Part shown: positions 61,010 through 64,000 of the stretch, in pieces
How the letters are laid out: each line of letters begins with the position of its first letter
Position numbering within the stretch: position 1 is the first letter of the stretch
Assembly: GCF_002994745.2 (NCBI RefSeq)
Contig: NC_037091.1
Coordinates: forward strand, 1,488,001-1,552,000
Length of the DNA stretch: 64,000 nucleotides
DNA from: Rosa chinensis
Taxonomy: Eukaryota; Streptophyta; Magnoliopsida; Rosales; Rosaceae
Direction of reading: 5' to 3'
Position numbers and translations under genes: made by a program
The notes under the pieces: generated by a model
The model's input: only the letters and a program-made list of their open reading frames with translations
The model's database searches: none
Told to the model about the DNA's origin: nothing

Positions 61010-64000
61010 CTAGTCCAGCTTGACATTAGAGTACAGTAACGTATCCCTGGTGATTGGCATATTCAGAAGGAAGTATACCTACACAAAAGCAAAAATCCTT
61101 AACCACTAGTTAACTGCATTTCATCCCCGACAGCCAAACATTTACTCTTATTAAAAATACAGGATCAGTTATGAACATATTGAAAATCCAAAGATCAACC
61201 TTACAGCCTAGTGTACAAAAGATATTTGATTATATTGATTTGACAAAGATCTGAACTTCTCAATTTTTACCTAACAGCAAATCCTTACATCTATTAAGTC
61301 AATAAAGATGCTTCCAGTAGAATCAGTATGAGAATATTAAGTCAATAAAGATGCTTCCAGTAGAATCAGTATGAGAATTTTCGCCTTACTTTTGCATTTT
61401 TATTGACGCAAGTCAAGTCAAGTATGATAGACAAATGGTCATGGATCATTTATACTCATTCTTATTTTCCCTTTGTCTTCTTTGGCTGTTACTATAACTT
61501 ACCCCTAAGAGAGTTGCAATGAGAAGGATAATTCCTGTGATCCAAGCAATTGTTTTTCTAACCAATAGCACTTCCACAACAGTTGTATTTGTTGGGGTCT
61601 TTGTTTCTGCCAGCCAACGAGCAGATGGTCGACTGGTAAACACCACATTCAACATCTTCCCTGATTCAACAGGTGCTACTCCATCAAAGAGGATAGCTCC
61701 AACAATTTGACCTGCCAAATTGTCAATTTACTGTCACATTCAATGACAAAGGAGAAAAGCTTCAACCAATATATTAAAGAAAGAAAATACAGTTACTCGA
61801 CAATATTCAATATACAGTACAAAGAAATTTTAACTTCGAGAAGCAATAGTTACACAAATTTTAATAAGTGAAGACTGTTACGTAACATCAAGAGTGAAGA
61901 CTTTTCTTTCCCAGGCATAGGAAAATCTAAAAATCATAACGCCAGAAAGCATAAAATCAGACAATACCTACCCAAAATAAAAATGTATATTACCTTTGTA
62001 TGCATGTTCGAGTAAATCAAATATCTTAGTCATTACAGCAACTAGCACTTCCATTCCATGTTGAGCAACACCGTCAGATCCATACTGCTCTTCTAAAACC
62101 TATCATAATGTTATAAACTATTTATCAAGCTATGAAATAGTAGTCATAAGAAAATACACTAAAACATGCCCTATCCAAATAAAATAAAGAAAATGGAAAG
62201 TGCATATACTTATGATGCAAGTGTGTGCGAGTGGCTGCTCATGTCTGCACATGCACCAAAGACACGTAAAATATGGAGAAAAAGACTATCAGTACTCTGA
62301 GCCTCTGTTTTGCAAAATAAGAGACCAGTGGAGAGATGCCTCCTCCTGATAATACCATGAGTATTAACTCAATCTTGAGCATCCAACCTACTTCCATATC
62401 ATGTGATAGGGTTGAAAATGGGGCGACTTAATCATTAGCATGCTAAAATGAGTAAAACAAGAATCTCAGAGCCTCAAGGTTCCTACACTTCTCATCCAGT
62501 CCAAAAACTTGTGGGAAACAGTTTCAAGCTAAAAGAGACAGAGAATAAAGCACCTTGACTATTGCTCACAAAATCTATACCTTCTTCAATCCCTACCATT
62601 ACTTGAAGCTAAAGATAAAAAATCAATACTCTCTGGAATGTCTTTTCAAGGACTTTAACTCAACTTGATGAAGTTTCAGGCATGCTAAGTGGCAATAGAT
62701 AAAGATGATGTAAATTCCAAATTATTCGGAAATTTAAGCAAACAGGAAACATCCAAGCTAGAACGTCTGCTCTGCTGATCATAATTCTCGCTTCTGAAGT
62801 TTGGCTAGTGGATTGCTATTGATTTTTACCGTGATCTGCTTCTATTTGTTTTCTTCTGACTAATCTAGCTGCAGGTGGGGGAGTTGTTAATGATGGTTAA
62901 AAAGTACTCCCTTGTATAATTATTATTGGATTTAAAGATAACGGGCTAATGCCGGGTTGTACTTCCTTATGTTATGATCCTCACGATAACTAAATGTATA
63001 CATATGCACACAACAACAGCACCCTAGTCACTTAATACTTCGACATAATTCACGCAGGTCACAAATAACATTGTCCTTATCTAAACTCTTAAACTACTAA
63101 GCTATAGAGTATATAAGTTTCACTTCTACCAACAAGCACTTTGCAGAACATTTGCTACCATGCGTTCTAAACTTTGAAGTTACAATAAATAAAACAATAG
63201 AAGAAAGCAACACCTTGATGCCATCAAAACTGCCTGTTAATAGCTCAGCTGGGCTGTGGATACTATGCAACAAATCTTCATGCAACTCCATTGCCCTTCT
63301 AAAATTGTGGATGAGCGCCAAATGGCTAGTAATGAATTTTCTGTCTGCTTCCTGTATACATATAAAATTCAACCCTCCAATATATGAGGTCAAGTTGATT
63401 GGCATATGTATGTAGATATAATCAAACACTAGACCATATGATACTGACTGCTAAAAGTACCTTGGACATATGAAGCTTCAACTGATCACCATTGGCCAAG
63501 GGGATGGCCAACTCTCCGTTTAGCGCTTCCAATGTATCAGGAACATATGATCCGCCCATCCAAGAGGCCTAAAAGCAAATTAAATTAAAGTGGAAGAATA
63601 AGTTCATTTTCATGTAAACAGGAGAAAACTGAGGTTATGGAAGAGATGGACAAAATGGACAAACGAGACAATGAAGAAAAACTCGATGCATGACTTACAA
63701 AATTGCTGATTTCATTGTCATTATAGTCTGCTGATTGCTCATCCAAAGAAAACACAGATACTTCACTTTCATCTGCAGTAATACACATTGAGAACAAACT
63801 AATGTAATTCCAGATGAGGAATGGTAATGTCTAAGCATTTGTTTGCCAATTTATAAACCTAGAAAAGGATCACATACCAGGAAGCTCAATCTCAACTTTC
63901 TTCAAGCCAAGGTCAATCTTGGTTTCATAAGCACTTTTAAACATGGAATTTTGTTTGACAACAAGAGTAGGATCTGCATATATAAGACATCCATCTAGTT
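61010..64000 (-). CDS. Type I membrane protein, plant family, possible ATP6AP2 relative (5' part beyond window)
   Basis: Seven 3' exons in phase: 63878-64000 (partial), 63699-63772, 63461-63568, 63214-63351, 61994-62099, 61503-61711, 61010-61078. They give about 275 residues. A large, presumably lumenal part (with EADRKFITSHLALIHNFRR and LVAVMTKIFDLLEHAYKG) is followed by one membrane helix (IAWITGIILLIATLLGVYFL) and a short cytosolic tail ending LLYSNVKLD. I recognise the pattern as a conserved plant 'type 1 membrane protein' of unproven role. One helix near the C-terminus and a short tail ending K-x-[LM]-D resemble animal ATP6AP2 (V-ATPase accessory protein/prorenin receptor), which would place it at endomembranes; that is a weak inference. 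Signal peptide and start lie off the right edge. No defects seen. Confidence 0.8.
61293..61378. repeat. Exact 43-bp tandem duplication in an intron
   Basis: ATTAAGTCAATAAAGATGCT and the following 23 bases occur twice head to tail without a mismatch (61293-61335 and 61336-61378), in the last intron of the membrane protein gene. Such exact copies are young and often vary in number between individuals. Confidence 0.9.

Overview
The window is nuclear DNA of a flowering plant, almost certainly a eudicot: genes are split by AT-rich GT-AG introns, the proteins match plant-only or plant-typical families (plasma-membrane ACA-type calcium pump, cytosolic glutathione reductase, plastid pTAC5, S-protein homologue, plant mobile domain), and the spaces between genes are packed with Copia, LINE, hAT, MULE, CACTA-like and Harbinger-like elements. 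I cannot fix the family or species from the sequence alone.

Layout. 1-2.5 kb: a plant mobile domain gene on the minus strand running off the left edge, next to an LTR-like repeat. 4.75-7.85 kb: an intronless calcium-transporting ATPase of the ACA12/ACA13 type. 9.7-18.8 kb: a complete glutathione reductase gene with 16 coding exons plus a non-coding first exon. 19-26.4 kb: repeat territory (short retroposon, LTR-like sequence, coiled-coil ORF remnant, CACTA-like end, fold-back element, LINE-like retroposon). 26.4-32.5 kb and 34.0-38.4 kb: two complete Copia insertions, both on the minus strand and each with its own 5-bp target duplication. 39.0-42.9 kb: a complete six-exon PTAC5 gene on the minus strand. 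43.1-46.9 kb: a Copia remnant, a LINE-type retroposon, a hAT element and a MULE-type MITE. 46.94-51.74 kb: an apparently intact Mutator-like element with matching terminal inverted repeats, an exact 9-bp target duplication and a seven-exon transposase gene ending in an OTU cysteine-protease domain. 54.1-57.9 kb: a decayed receptor-like kinase invaded by several small elements. 58.5-59.1 kb: a hAT element. 59.6-59.9 kb: a broken S-protein homologue. 61.0-64.0 kb: the 3' seven exons of a gene for a single-pass membrane protein, running off the right edge.

The host genes do not form a pathway. ACA moves calcium out of the cytosol, glutathione reductase keeps cytosolic (and perhaps peroxisomal) glutathione reduced, PTAC5 acts at plastid nucleoids, and the last gene is a membrane protein of unproven role. 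Each has its own promoter.

Most notable: (1) the MULE, open from start to stop, joining a DDE-type transposase, a SWIM zinc finger and an OTU peptidase; (2) two very young Copia copies with opposite defects, one with an intact gag and ruined pol, the other with a nearly intact pol and no gag N-terminus; (3) a Harbinger-type MITE inserted at the splice donor of the kinase pseudogene. Exon borders and element borders were read by eye from splice signals, terminal repeats and target duplications; no database search was run.
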